Source: Corylus avellana
Taxonomy: Eukaryota; Streptophyta; Magnoliopsida; Fagales; Betulaceae
Reading direction: 5' to 3'
Length of the DNA stretch: 64,000 bases
NCBI RefSeq assembly: GCF_901000735.1
Contig: NC_081547.1
Location: 16,523,656-16,587,655 of the forward strand
The notes under the pieces were generated by a model, which saw only the letters and a program-made list of their open reading frames with translations, was not told the origin of the DNA and searched no databases. The number at the start of each line of letters is the position of its first letter. Position 1 is the first letter of the stretch. Made by a program: the position numbers and the translations under genes. This document shows positions 22,600-33,699 of the stretch, piece by piece.

Positions 22600-22866
22600 G
22601 AAAGCTTATTTGGGAGGGTATTGGTATACCATTTGGTGGAACAAGGACAAACATAGCTAGATCTCGAGGAAAGAAGGTTCAAATATCAAGGTGGAAGTTG
22701 CTTCTGTTCTTTTTCTCCTTTCATCCTCCTACTTTATTTTTTACCATACTTTCTTTGCTTTGGTTCTCTATTAATGCAGATTACTAGGGAACTTGGCCTG
22801 TGCTTACTTGCAGTTAAATAATTATGAAAGAGCTGAAGAGAATTCCATGAGTTCTTGCAATTAACT
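22600..22866 (+). pseudogene. SDI/POLLENLESS3(MS5)-like TPR gene fragment, two exons
   Basis: Exon 1 (22602-22690) reads KLIWEGIGIPFGGTRTNIAR then SRGKKVQIS. Exon 2 (22780-22866) reads RLLGNLACAYLQLNNYERAEE. This is the segment between the second helix and a TPR repeat in plant SDI/MS5-type proteins, where Trp is usual at the Cys of NLACAY. The intron 22691-22779 has GT and AG ends and the junction completes an Arg codon in phase, so this is a genomic fragment and not a retrocopy. Translation stops at TAA soon after AEENSMSSCN, and no upstream exon is visible because the hAT remnant lies there. The family acts in sulfur-starvation response or meiosis; no function is expected of this piece. 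Confidence 0.65.
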
Positions 22867-23128
22867 ATATTCTCAAGGTGAGGAATACCCAACCATTCCC
22901 AAACCCACAAATTCGTAAACCCCACTATTCTAACTCAATTTTTTTCCTTGACAGGTTTAGTTGTATTGGCCTAATGTCTCTATTTCCTTCCTTTACCTTA
23001 ATAGTCTAATGGAATTATATGATATTTAATAGTGTTCTTTTACGTGCATAGCATATTCATACTTGATTTTTTTCTTATGCGTCTATATATATATTCATGT
23101 CTCATGGTGATTTAATTGTTTTGAGTAG
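22867..23128. other. Intergenic or intronic sequence before the XRI1-like exon
   Basis: No feature is recognised. The last bases TTTTGAGTAG at 23119-23128 fit a splice acceptor. Confidence 0.4.
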
Positions 23129-23162
23129 ACATATCAGAGTGCCTGTGGAATGGAGTGTCTCA

Positions 23163-24388
23163 TGTTGTGAGTTTTAAAATGATACTCGTAAGTGCACGAG
23201 TTGTGTGCATTATAGATTGTGCAAGTGCGAGGTCGATCCACAGGAAATTGTGTCGTGAAATTTGATTTCTATCTAAATCAATCCGATTTTAACCTAGTTC
23301 CAAATTTTGGGATTTTGTCGTGCAAAAAAATAAATTAAATAAACCTGAAATTAAATCAAATGATAAAAAGGCACCAAGGTTTCATAATTCACCTCACCAA
23401 ATTAAAGCATACATTCTCATGTTTTTATTCATACATCCGACAAGCAATTAAACCCTATGCAAGTTCTATTTTTTTTTTTTTTTGGTAAAATTAATTTATT
23501 GACACATTCGATAAATCCATCCTTATTACAAATCACAACGAATATCCAATTGATACCAAAACATCTAATGTATCCGTTTAAATTATGAAAAACAATGGAT
23601 ATCCAATTTCAATCAAGAGATTTGATGTATCTGTTGGATGAAACACATCGAATATCCAGCGTTCAATCAAAATTATAATCAAACATTCAATTAAAAGAGT
23701 TTAATCAAATAACTGAATTGAAATAGAACATATATATAACTGCCGGAATTGTACGAACATACATGAGAAAAATAAAGCTAATCAATGGTAAGGCTTCATC
23801 TTCAACCTTAGTTGAAGATTTTAGCTTCTCATGATTACACAAAACATAATGAAATGAATTGATAACATGAAAACTAAAAACTTACAAAGGGAAATCGAAT
23901 TCAGAGTTCAAAAATGACAAAAACTCGAAGTTCAAGACTCAACAGCGCCCCCTTGGTATGTTTACAATGAAAAAGAAGGTATTTATAATAATAAAAAAAA
24001 ACTAGGGTTTCAGTGCTACCAGGTCAGACGAGGGGGCTCGAGCACACACTTGGTGCGCTCGATCGCACTCTAGCATGCTCAGGTCTTCTGCGGCGCAGTT
24101 GCGCTCGTACATTGCTTTACCATGCTCGAGCGCAAGTGCGCTCAAGCATAAGGGTTTTGCGCTTGAGCACAGGTGCGCTAGAACGCCAGTATCGTGCGCT
24201 CGATCCCAGAACAGAAAATGCTTTGCTTCAACTTTCTTGCAACTTTCGCCTTAAGACTACAGTTTTCCCTTAGCAACCTACAAAACACTAAAACACCAAA
24301 CTACCACAAAACATCAGAATATAATAAAGCTAAAGGATTAACAAGTGTAAATTAAGGAGTCCAAATATGCAATATTTGGCACTCAACA
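23163..24388 (-). repeat. Solo LTR (family of the 1175-7285 element) inserted in the XRI1-like exon
   Basis: 1226 bp; the minus strand runs TGTTGAGTGCCAAATATTGC...ACTCACAACA. A perfect 5-bp duplication TCTCA flanks it (23158-23162 and 24389-24393). The palindrome cluster of the family lies at 24035-24210. Confidence 0.92.
24035..24210. repeat. Palindrome cluster in the solo LTR
   Basis: About eight copies of the CGCTCGAGCGCA / CGCTCGATCGCA motif. ATGCTCGAGCGCA (24122-24134) and TGCGCTCAAGCAT (24137-24149) form a 13-bp inverted repeat with one mismatch and a 2-base loop. The same class of motif occurs at 1352-1515, 13521-13761 and 15475-15550. Confidence 0.75.
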
Positions 24389-24722
24389 TCTCATAACAAA
24401 GAAGATCTTTCCTACATGTTTGATGAAACAACCCCCATCAACGCTTGTGGGGATTTGGCTTACCATGTTGCTCTTGGTGGTATATTTTTCCCCCCAACTC
24501 TTGTTCCCAGTATTCTTTGACATAATCTTGCTTACATTTGCAATTCAATGGATGGTGCCTTTTTTCTTGGTTTTAATGATTTGAAGGCGTGATTTTCAAA
24601 GAATATGAACAAGGAACCAAAAGAATGTAGAGAAACTTCTTCCCAAGTAAAGAGGCACCAGATGTTGCAGTTCAACAACCATCCTACGGATCCTTCCCGT
24701 TCTAGTGAAGAGAGGACATCTG

Positions 24723-25518
24723 TGTTGATGCATAGTTTTTCGAGGAGTAACGTGGCACACTCTCCGGGTAGTATCGCGATGTCTGAGATGCGTCGGGCCT
24801 TCACACAAGAGCAAACAATAGGATTAGAGTCCTCGGTGGTGTTCCGGCAGGGATACTCGGATGCCTAAGTCAGTGATTTGAAAGAGAGAAGATGTAAGCA
24901 ACAATAAAGCTGGATAGCAAGAGTTACAATTACCTTAGCACTGAGAGGAGATTTGCATTTTATAGGCATGAAAGGAGTTTGATTTCCCGCACGTCTCGGA
25001 TCCCTATCCCTTAATATCTGCTATGCAGGTATTTGAGAGAGATAGGGTTTGTTAGTCGTTCCGTGATCTTAGTAACCTAAGATCATGGGATAAATGATAC
25101 AGCTTCCTTTTGACTTTAGATCAGGACATCTGAGTAGTCCACGGTCACATGTGCATAGCTCAGGCGCTGACAGCTATTATGCATCCTGATCGATATAGAT
25201 GATCTTTTCTAATTTGAATGATGGCCTATCCCATTTATATAGGGGTAGTTGATATATTGATAGCAAGTCTATGATCTTATCAAACGTAGGATAAAAGGAT
25301 AAGATCATCTGATTTAATATAATATAAATATATCTTCATGGTAGAATGACTGACCTGCCCTTCGGCTATTGACTATTTCGGTCCCAAAGTTGAGTCTCAG
25401 ACTAGGCGTTCGAGACCTCATCGGGCTAAGCCATCCGAGGCCTTGTCAGGTCTGCAGACTCGCGAAATCCTGGGTTCAGAGCCCGTTGGGCCTTATGAAA
25501 CCAATCCACGACCCAATA
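24723..25518 (-). repeat. 3' LTR of the Tat element
   Basis: 796 bp; minus strand TATTGGGTCGTGGATTGG...ATGCATCAACA. The first-strand end has TA where the partner has TG. It is about 50 bp longer than the other LTR because of small indels, for example in the 25050-25130 and 25290-25440 regions. Confidence 0.9.
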
Positions 25519-25535
25519 GTTACCCCCCAATTTCT
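25519..25535 (-). other. Polypurine tract of the Tat element
   Basis: Minus strand AAATTGGGGGGTAAC stands directly before the 3' LTR. Confidence 0.7.
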
Positions 25536-26278
25536 TGGTCTCAATGACTATGGAGATTTTGTGTTCTTTAAGAATGGATCGGTCTTCCGATGTCCGACTC
25601 TTGGAAGTGGCATGTCCGAGGCTTTCGAGGTAGAAATTTGAATTTTGGACTTCAAGTTTTGGCAAAATTTTTTCCCTCTGATTTTTGCCGAGATGGTTGA
25701 TCTGATCGAGGATCAGTCGGTTCACTTGCCTGTTGATTCGAATTGTTAAGTATGCATCCACGTGTCGGCATCGGTATGGTCATAATTTCGACTAACACTT
25801 GTCATCATTTAGCAGGAAATAGGACGCGTCTGCTGCGAGACTCAATGCACGTGTTTCTGAGGCATCATCTAGAGTTTCAAGCACCAATGCCCCTTTTTCT
25901 TCTCAGACACATTATAAAATGGGGTTTTCTCTCCTTTTTCATTTTCTACTTTCATCTGGTTTTTGAGATGCCACTGTTGCATGCGAATGCTTTGCAAGTT
26001 TTCCAACCCCCCAACTGGCTTACTTCCATTCCAACTTCTTTCCTCTGAACTACTTTTTAAGAGTAGTATTCTTTAGGGTTTCAGCCAATCGTACCCTTCG
26101 TCTTCCTTCGTGTGAGCAATTCGTTCATCCTGATAGTCCAATACTCAAATATTTGGATCTGTTGCTGTTGTTCATTGAATAAGCGGTTGATCACCTTTGT
26201 TTGTCTGTTACCCACCTGTTAATTCATAGCCTTCACCCTCGTATTCCTCGGTCATTATATCCAGAATTCTTATTTCTC
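25536..26278 (+). other. Upstream region of the antisense gene inside the Tat element
   Basis: No coding is recognised. The promoter of the antisense gene would have to lie here or in the adjacent LTR; a TATAAAAT sequence at about 25913-25920 is a possible TATA box. Confidence 0.4.
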
Positions 26279-28840
26279 ATGGGTGACGGAGAAGGCTCAA
26301 ACTCCGACGGCGCAAGAGGTTCTTACCCTACCATGTCGAAAGCTGCTTTGACATCAGAGGATGAGATGCGAGGTAGGTTGGACTGCTATATACCGAAGAT
26401 GGTGAAACTTTGGTTTGACGATGAGCAGAAAGGTGCTATAGTGAGCACCGACGAGCATGAAGTATGCTTGTACGAGGTGATGTTTTGTGCAGGCGTCAAG
26501 CTACCATTCCCGAGGCTCATTCGGGAATTACTGAGCCATTTGAATGTGGCTCCTCATCAGATTGTCCCCAATGCTTGGAGGACTTTCTTCAGCTATGTGG
26601 TTCTATGGCCAACAGCTTTAGGGGAAGAGAATTTCCTCACTGTTAGGGAGTTCTTGTCGGCGTACAGGTTCACGAGGAACCCAGTAGTGACTCACTCTAC
26701 AACTTCCAAGCCCAACGAGGGAGATTAGTAAAGTTTGAAAAGACTTACACTAGCAACCGAGGATGGAAGATAAAATTCTTCTTTGCTCGGGGACAGTGGG
26801 AGTTTGCACCTTCAGAGAAGGTAGGAAATCTGAGAGTTCCTCAAGAAACCATCGTTCCAGTAGAAGGCGCTGGTCTCGAGCCGGTGCTGACTTACGAGGA
26901 GCAAGTTTGAATGAACAAAGTCATAACATGGGTCCGAGACTATGAGGGTGCCACTTTGTTCAGGGCTTTGGTCACTGTGACCAAATTGAACCATTACCTA
27001 TACTCTCCTAAGGCCGGTCTTGATAGACAGAAGAGACTGAGAGATGTAGCGCCCGAGATCACGCAGAAACAGGCTTCCATGAAGGGTATTGCGTTCGAGG
27101 CCATGAAGAGGCCAATTCCTGCCATGAACAGTGTGGCAACAGAGGCCTTGAAGAGACCTATTACATTCAGTCCCTCTCCTCGAAAGAAGAAGGATAAGGG
27201 CAAGCACTTGGCAAGTGAACCCTTGAAAACTCCTTCCTTGAGGCTTGTTGATGATTCTGAGGAAGTTGGGCAACCATTGCTCAAGAAAGCCAAGGTGGCT
27301 AAACCAACAGGACCCCAAGATCCTGTTGAGGTGGGCAAACAAAAGGTTGCTCAACTCCTTGCTGCCCGAAGAAAGGGGGCCCAAAGCCTGTCATTCATCC
27401 GGCCAGTGCATATCACTGGCCCATCCTACTATTCCACTTTCTACGGTTCCCTTAGCTGAGCCCACCGATGTCCCGACTTCAATAATTGCTATAGAGTTGG
27501 TTACTCTAGTCCACTCAGGACCAAACATCAAGCTTATTTTGGAGGAGGTTGAGTTGGAGGTGTACTCGAATAGCTTGGTGGGGAATGAGGACGAAAGGCC
27601 CGAGCTTGCAGCTGCTGAGACAGGGGTGGTCGATGCTATGTCTCATGTGGCAACGTCGGTGAGACCCGTGGTTGCCGAGGCACATGATGAGGTGTAGGTC
27701 AATGTTGGCTCACAGGTGCCCGGTCCGGATGGTTTTCAGGCTTTGACTGCTCTTGATGCTCGAGCATCCGAAGCTCATGGCAACACTGCTTCGAGTGATT
27801 CTAGGGTGAAACCCGCCGGCGTTGGTCCGTCAGCTATCCCGTTACTAGGCTTGGGGGTGACCACAAGGGGAATCCTTTCTCTGCTTTGATGGGTTTGATC
27901 CCCCATGAGCAACTGACTGGCAAGCGTGATCATACCGCCCAAGGCATGGCGGAGTCCTTTATCTATTATCAGCTTGTCGTAAGTGTTACTTTCTTTCAAC
28001 TGTTTCGCAGCATTTCATGTATTCTAACTCTCCTCTTTGTTTTAGAGTATGATGAGGTCGTTGTTCCCGTACTGCGACTTCAAGAAATTTATGTAGAACT
28101 CGGCCAAAGAGTCTGACATCTTGAAAGTTAAGCTCGCAGAGTTAGAGAAAAAGTTGTCAGAGTCTGAGGTCGAGAATGTAAGGTTGAGCGGAGTTATCTC
28201 CCAACAGGACATGAAATTGTTGGCCATCAGTCAGCAGCAATCTTTGATTCACACCGAAGCTGCCGAGGCTGAAGCTGCTCAGTCTGTAGTAGATAAGAAG
28301 ATCTTGGATCTGTCCGCCGAGCTGGAGACTCTTCGGGCTAAGAATGGTTGGCTCCAAGAAGAAAACTCCATAACAAAGGAGGACCAAAACCACCTTGAAG
28401 AGAGACTTGCTGAGGTTCTAAGACAGTCCAAAGAAGCCTAGGCCGAGTTGGATATCCAGAGGATGAAGGCTGAGGAGGCCTGCTCAGCTCGGTTGGTGGC
28501 CGAGGAGAGGAGGAAATTTTACAAAGAGAAGCTCAAGAAGGCTGAGCTTCAATTACAGGAAGCTGATGACCGAGCCCGTAACTACAAAAAGCAGTTGTCT
28601 TATGCCTCTTGGACTCACAACAATGCTTGGCTAGATGGGATCTTTATCGACTTCGAAACCTTTCGATCTTGGGCCAAAGATCCTTCTTGTTCTATGGACC
28701 TTGATATAGTGGAGGCCGATGAGCTTCCTTTCACTTATGGGGCCTTGGAACAGATTATAACACTCAAACAGGAGCAAATGCTTAATGCCAAGGGGATCTT
28801 CGAGTTCGGCTATACACAAAGGATGAAAACAAGCCCTTGA
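26279..28840 (+). pseudogene. Antisense extra gene of the Tat element (plant gypsy-type 'transposase_28'-like), with coiled coil
   Basis: It is transcribed opposite to gag-pol. The start ATG at 26279 opens MGDGEGSNSDGARG. The first domain (to about 26700) has YEVMFCAGVKLPFPRLIREL and LNVAPHQIVPNAWRTFFSYV, typical of the plant-specific domain found in such extra ORFs. The frame shifts near 26700 (continuing KFFFARGQWEFAP), has TGA near 26909, and continues 26911-27459 with a basic linker. Another shift leads to NPFSALMGLIPHEQLTGKRD near 27870. An intron with GTAAGT and TTTTAG ends lies at 27979-28045. The C-terminal part (28121-28840) is a long Lys/Glu/Leu heptad region, a coiled coil. The function of these proteins is unknown. 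Confidence 0.8.
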
Positions 28841-29147
28841 GCAATGATGAAGCCGCGAAGTCCCAAGGTCCCACGGATGCTCTTGTCATCACTGAGGCCC
28901 CTGAGCCTGTTGAACCTGATGGGAAATAGCTTTGTAAAACTTATTTGTATATTTTGTAAATATTAATGAAAGATTTTGTTTCACAATTTGCTCTTTTACT
29001 TCTTTGCAACAGATAATTGTTTATACAACCTTACTCTCATATGCAATTAGAAGATAACTTAAAAAACGTTAATCGGTTTTAAACCAAGCTTAGAGGTTCC
29101 CGATGTTTATTTTGTAACCGTCTTTTAAGGCAACTCAAAGTTAAGAA
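28841..29147. other. 3' region of the antisense gene
   Basis: Remains of the frame run to about 28930, followed by TTAATGAAAGA near 28963-28973, a possible polyadenylation region. No other gene is present. Confidence 0.4.
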
Positions 29148-29490
29148 GATCCTTGGTTCCTTTAACTCCCTTCAGAATACCTGTCCGAGGGTTTAGTTGA
29201 GAGGATCCTTCGTTCTTTCCTCTAACTCCCTTCGGAATACCTGTCCTAGGGTTTAGTTGAGAGGATTCTTCGTTCTTTCCTCTAACTCCGTTCAGAATAC
29301 CTGTCCAAGGGTTTAGTTGTGTAGATCCTTGGATACTTCCTCTAACTCCTTTCGGACACCTCTTTGGCTGTTTTTCATGAGCTAAAGCCTCTTCGGCTAT
29401 TTTTCTTGAAAGAGAATGAGTTATAGTCTCTTCGACTGTGTTTCTCGAAGGAGAATGAGTAATAGTCTCTTCGACTGTGTTAAGACTTTG
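29148..29490. repeat. Two minisatellites between pol and the antisense gene
   Basis: About 3.5 copies of a roughly 60-bp unit (CTTCGTTCTTTCCTCTAACT, then GAATACCTGTCC.AGGGTTTAG) occupy 29148-29363. Two to three copies of a roughly 55-bp unit with CTCTTCG(A/G)CT(G/A)T and GAGAATGAGT.ATAG occupy 29364-29490. Tandem repeats in the 3' untranslated part of Tat/Ogre elements are a known seed for satellite DNA. Confidence 0.85.
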
Positions 29491-29591
29491 AATGTCATTG
29501 TAACTTCAGGAGACGTTTATTTAATGAAATAAAACTTGTGAAAGAAAAAAGAAAAAACAAAAGTAAATCTCCTTTGCAAAACTACAACAAC

Positions 29592-31028
29592 TTAGACAAT
29601 ATACTTTTTAAGATGCTCGGCGTTCCATGGCTTGGGGAGTGGCTTTCCTTCGAGGTCCTCGAGGTAGTATGCTCCCGCTCTTCGGCAATCAATCACCTTG
29701 TAAGGTCCTTCTCAATTGGGAGCTAACTTGCCTTCAGTTGGATCTTTGGTAGCGATGGTAACTTTTCGCAAGACCAGATCTCCAACATTGAAGCTTCGAT
29801 GCTTGACCTTCTTGTTGAAGTACTGAGCTATCCTTTCTTGGAATGCTGACATGGATACCTAGGCTTGGTCTCATTTTTCTTGTAGCAAATCCAGATGTAG
29901 CTGTAAGCCTTCATCATTAGTTTTGGGCTGAAAGGTCTCTACTCAGAAACTGCCCGAGCCCACTTCGGCAGGAATAACTGCCTCGGTTTCGAAAGCCAAA
30001 GCATAAGGAGTCCCCTCAGTCAGAGTTCTTCTTATAGTTCGATATGCCCACAGCACCTCCGGAAGATCTTCAGCCCAATCTCCCTTTTGATCACCAAGTT
30101 TCTACTTCAAAATTTTGAAGATTGTCTTATTGGTGATTTCTACTTGCCCGTTAGCCTGGGGGTGCCCAGGAGACAATAAGTAGTTCCTTATATGGAGTTT
30201 TAACACACCATTCTCTGAATGAATCGTAGTCGAATTGCTTTCCATTGTCTCTGACGAATGCGTGTAGAATGCGTGTAGAATGTCATAGCAGCAGATGACA
30301 TTCTTCCATAAAAATTTCTCTATGCTTTTAGCTGTTATATTCACTAGGGCCTCCACTTCTACCCACTTCGTGAAATAATCCACAGCTACAATTGCAAACC
30401 GAACACCCCCTTTTCCACGAGGTAATTGTCCCACTATATCTACCCCCCATTGCGAGAATGGCCATGGTGAGGAGACCTAGCTTAACTCCTTCGAGGGTTG
30501 CTTGGTAATGTTAGCGAAATGTTGGCATTTGTCTCAATTTCTAACCATTTCCACCGAGTCCCGGGTCATATTAGGCCAATAAAAGCCTGCTCGGACTGCC
30601 TTATGTGCCAACATTCTTGCGCCTGAATGACTCCTATAGATACCTTCATGAATCTCATGAAGGATGTAATTACCCTCTTCTTTGGAGACGCACTTCAGAA
30701 GTGGTAACATGAAACCTCATTTGTATAAGGTTCCATTTACCATGGTAAATCTAGCAGCTTTTCTCCTTAGGTAGATAGTCGACTTCTTTTCTGATGGGAG
30801 AATTTCTCTCTCCAGATATTCCACCACTTCCTTTGGCCAATCGGGTACTACCTCTACTGTCGAGATCGGAACCACCTTGGTTATGGCAGGTTGGGATAAA
30901 ATTTGGACTATTTCTTCAGATTCTCCCATGGGTTCCCATGTTAATGCCATCCGAGCGAGATGGTCAGCTCTTTCGTTTTCTTCCCTTTGAATTTTTACAA
31001 TGCAGAACCTTTTGAAAGAACCTTGCAA
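29592..31028 (-). pseudogene. Integrase of the Tat element, decayed
   Basis: The zinc-binding region reads HEIHEGIYRSHSGARMLAHK. Its first Cys is a stop (N*DKCQ, near 30537). The core begins WPFSQWGVDIVGQLP and has VDYFTKWVE (30360-30390). The second catalytic Asp motif (DNGKQF) is knocked out of frame by an 11-bp tandem duplication AATGCGTGTAG at 30257-30278. HPQANGQVE (about 30145-30170) is followed by the third catalytic region. The C-terminal GPY motif reads N*EGPYKVI with TGA replacing Trp at 29712-29714. The frame ends at TAA 29592-29594 after HLKKYIV. Confidence 0.88.
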
Positions 31029-31031
31029 ATC

Positions 31032-32988
31032 CTATACTTTTGACAAGTACAGCTTCATTTTGTCTCCCTTGGCTTCGAACTCCCCTTGGATATGTCTGAC
31101 AATCACTTGATAGTTGCTTCGTAGCTCAATAAATTCGGATCCCATCTCTTGGGCCAAGCCAAGTCTAGCTATTAAGGCTTCGTATTCGACTTCATTGTTG
31201 GTAGTTCTGAACTCCAACTTTATGGAACTGTGCAGCTCTTCACCTTCTGGGGTGATTACTATCACTCCAGCTCTACCATGCTTTCTTATGGATGACCCAT
31301 CAACATAAACTACCCAAGTCTCGTCCCTTGGCCATTGTTTCGTATCTGACAGATTAGTAAATTCTGCTAGAAAGTCTGCCAATGCCTGACCCTTGTTGGA
31401 GTTCCGAGGGAGGAATTCAATGTCAAACTCTCCAAGTTCGATTGCCCAATTAGCCAATCTCCCGGATAAGTCTAGCTTGCGAAGCATTTTTTTGAGAGGG
31501 TATTCGGTGAGAACCCTTATCTTGTCAGCTTGGAAGTATGGCCGGCATTTCCTTGATGCTATGGTAAGAACAAAGGCAAGCTTTTCCACTTGGGGTTATC
31601 TCTCCTCGGCCTCTTTTAATGCTTGGTTGATAAAGTATACAGGCTTTTGTATCCCTTCCTCTTCTTGTACAAGGGCTGCACTTACTGCTGTTGGAGAGAC
31701 ATCTAAGTACAGATACAATGCTTCTCCAGGGACAATTTAACTTAGCAAAGGTGGGTTGACTAAATATTTCTTCAGTTCCTCAAAAGCTTTTTCACATTCC
31801 TCAGACCATTCAAAGGCCTTTCTCAAGATTATGAAGAATGGTAGACACTTGTCGGTTGACCGAGAAATGAATCGGTTAAGTGTTGCTATCCTACCTGTTA
31901 ATTGTTGGAGCTGCTTCATATTCTTTGGGGACTGCATATCCAAAACTGCCTAGATCTTTTCTGGATTAGCTTCAATTCCTCGATTTGACACCATATAGCC
32001 GAGGAACTTTCCAGAGGAAACCCCTAATGCATGCTTCGTAGGATTCAGCTTGATTCCATATTTCTTCAACGTTTCGAATGTTTCATGCAGGTTAGCTGTG
32101 TGGTTCTGTGGTAACACGCTTTTGACTAGCATGTCATCCATGTAAACTTTCATGTTTCGCCCGATCTACACTTGGAACATCTTGTTTATCAATCTCTGGT
32201 ATGTTGCCCATGCATTTTTCAATCCAAAGGGCATGACCTTATAACAGTACAGGCCTTAGTTTGTAATAAACGTAGTCTTTTCTCTATCTTCTGGATGCAT
32301 GTAGATCTGGTTGTAATAAAAAAAAAACATCCACAAAGCTGAGCAAACCATATCCAGATGTTGAGTCAACCAATGCATCAATGCAGGGTAGAGGAAAGCT
32401 ATCTTTCGAACAAGCTTTGTTAAGGTCGGTGAAGTCTACACATATTCTCCACTTCCCATTTCAGTTCTTGATCAATACTACATTGGCTAACCGATTGGGA
32501 TAGTGCACTTCTTCAATAAATCGAGCTCTAAGCAACTTCTCCACCTTTTCGGCTATTGCCATATTTCGCTCAGGAGAAAATTTTCTTCTCTTTTGCTTCA
32601 CTGGTTTCATACTCGAGTCCACATTGAGTTGGTGAAGTATGTCTTTAGGGTTAATGTCCGGCATGTCTTCATGTGTCCATGCAAATACTTCTAGGTTCTT
32701 CTTTAGAAAAGTGACGAAGCCTTCTCGGACCTCCAAGGAGAGTTGAGATCCAATCTTCACCACTTTTCCGTTTGCTACCATCACATCTTCTAGCAGCTTG
32801 GCAAGTTCACCTTCCTTTCTGCTACCCACGGTTCTAACTGTTAAAGGTGTGGCTTCTAAAGGCCTCTTTAGGGAAGTGATGTAACACTTCCTTGCTGTAG
32901 TCTGGTCACGCTTGACCTCTCCGACTCCTTCTGTCGGGAACTTAATCTTTAGGTGGTAGGTTGAAGTTACAGCTTTCAACTTATTCAA
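31032..32988 (-). pseudogene. Reverse transcriptase and RNase H of the Tat element
   Basis: The reverse transcriptase begins in frame with protease (32988, [20 protein letters not shown], then GKWRICVDFTDLNKAC near 32440-32460). It shifts frame near the A10 run at 32311 and continues to the catalytic motif YMDD (about 32135-32145) and KFLGYMVSNRGIEANPEKI. The connection and RNase H follow: YLDVSPTAVSAALV (31690), WVVYVDGSSI (31300-31330) with the first RNase H Asp, EYEALIARLGLA and LRSNYQVIVRHI, where the third acidic residue (usually D in SD) is N. Stops occur at codons such as Q before AVLDMQ and Q before IGRN (CAG to TAG). Confidence 0.9.
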
Positions 32989-33552
32989 GGTTGGTCAACC
33001 AATTATTGCGTTGTAAGCAGATGGTCGGTCAACCACCAAGAAGTCTACCATGATAGTTGACTGCCTAGGAGCTACTCCTGCTATTACGGGAAGTGAGATA
33101 AACCCTATAGGTTGAACTTGCTCTCCCGCAAATCCGACTAAGGGAGAACCGAATGGTTTGATCTTACTGCGATCAATGCCCATTTGTTTGAAAACTAGCC
33201 AATAGAGGATGTTAGCCGAGCTTCCATTGTCCACTAAGATCCGATGGAGCACATGGTTGGCCACTATCACCGTTACCACCAATGCGTCATCATGGGGCAT
33301 CATTATTCCCTTTGCATCTTCTTCAGAGAACGATAGGACCATGGAGTCTCGATTTAGGGCATTGGCATGCCTTTCAAGAAAGAGAACCTCTTCTGTCTGC
33401 ACCCTTCTAGCATGGGCTTTTCTGGCCGAGTTAGACTTTCCTCCACCAGCTATTCCTCCTGAGATGGTAAGGATTTCTCCTACTACATCATGATTCCGAG
33501 GTGGAGGATGCGCATCCCGATCATTCCTCGGTTCAACCAGCCAATTATGCAT
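32989..33552 (-). pseudogene. Aspartic protease of the Tat element
   Basis: The active-site motif reads LVDNGSSANIL (about 33195-33225), as in Tat-lineage proteases where the classic D-T/S-G is D-N/G-G. Upstream is a gag-protease linker (MHNWLVEPRNDRDAHPPPRN). Downstream FLVVDRPSAYNAIIG is typical of the end of the fold. A TGA follows IIG where the family has Arg (IIGRPTLN), so CGA to TGA is likely; otherwise the frame is continuous with reverse transcriptase. Confidence 0.9.
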
Positions 33553-33699
33553 CGGTTCAACATACCAATCATCGCTTGGATCGTTATCTTGCCTTTACCT
33601 CTGGTCTTGGCCTCCAATTGCTTCTCGGTTTCCCTCAAGCAATAAGGGTTGCTAAGGATTCCTTCCTCTATTCCTCTCGCCTGCTAGGAACCTCATCAA

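Larger units (their letters stand above)
23129..24479 (+). pseudogene. XRI1-like: XRI1-like exon split by a solo LTR
   Basis: Joining 23129-23162 to 24394-24479 and removing the LTR with one TCTCA copy gives a frame reading ISECLWNGVSHNKEDLSYMF, DETTPINACGDLAYHVALG. I recognise this as the LW.GV....EDLSYMFDETTP..ACGDL signature of plant XRI1 (X-ray induced 1) proteins, nuclear factors linked to DNA repair and meiosis in Arabidopsis. A GT donor follows at 24480. The LTR insertion adds 1.2 kb with stops and would disrupt the protein. The assignment is from memory of the family; I could not check it. Confidence 0.65.

Noticed and set aside
22433..22660. 75-codon frame rich in Phe/Cys
   Set aside because: Reads through a T-rich run; the neighbouring frame carries the SDI-like exon with matching splice phase.
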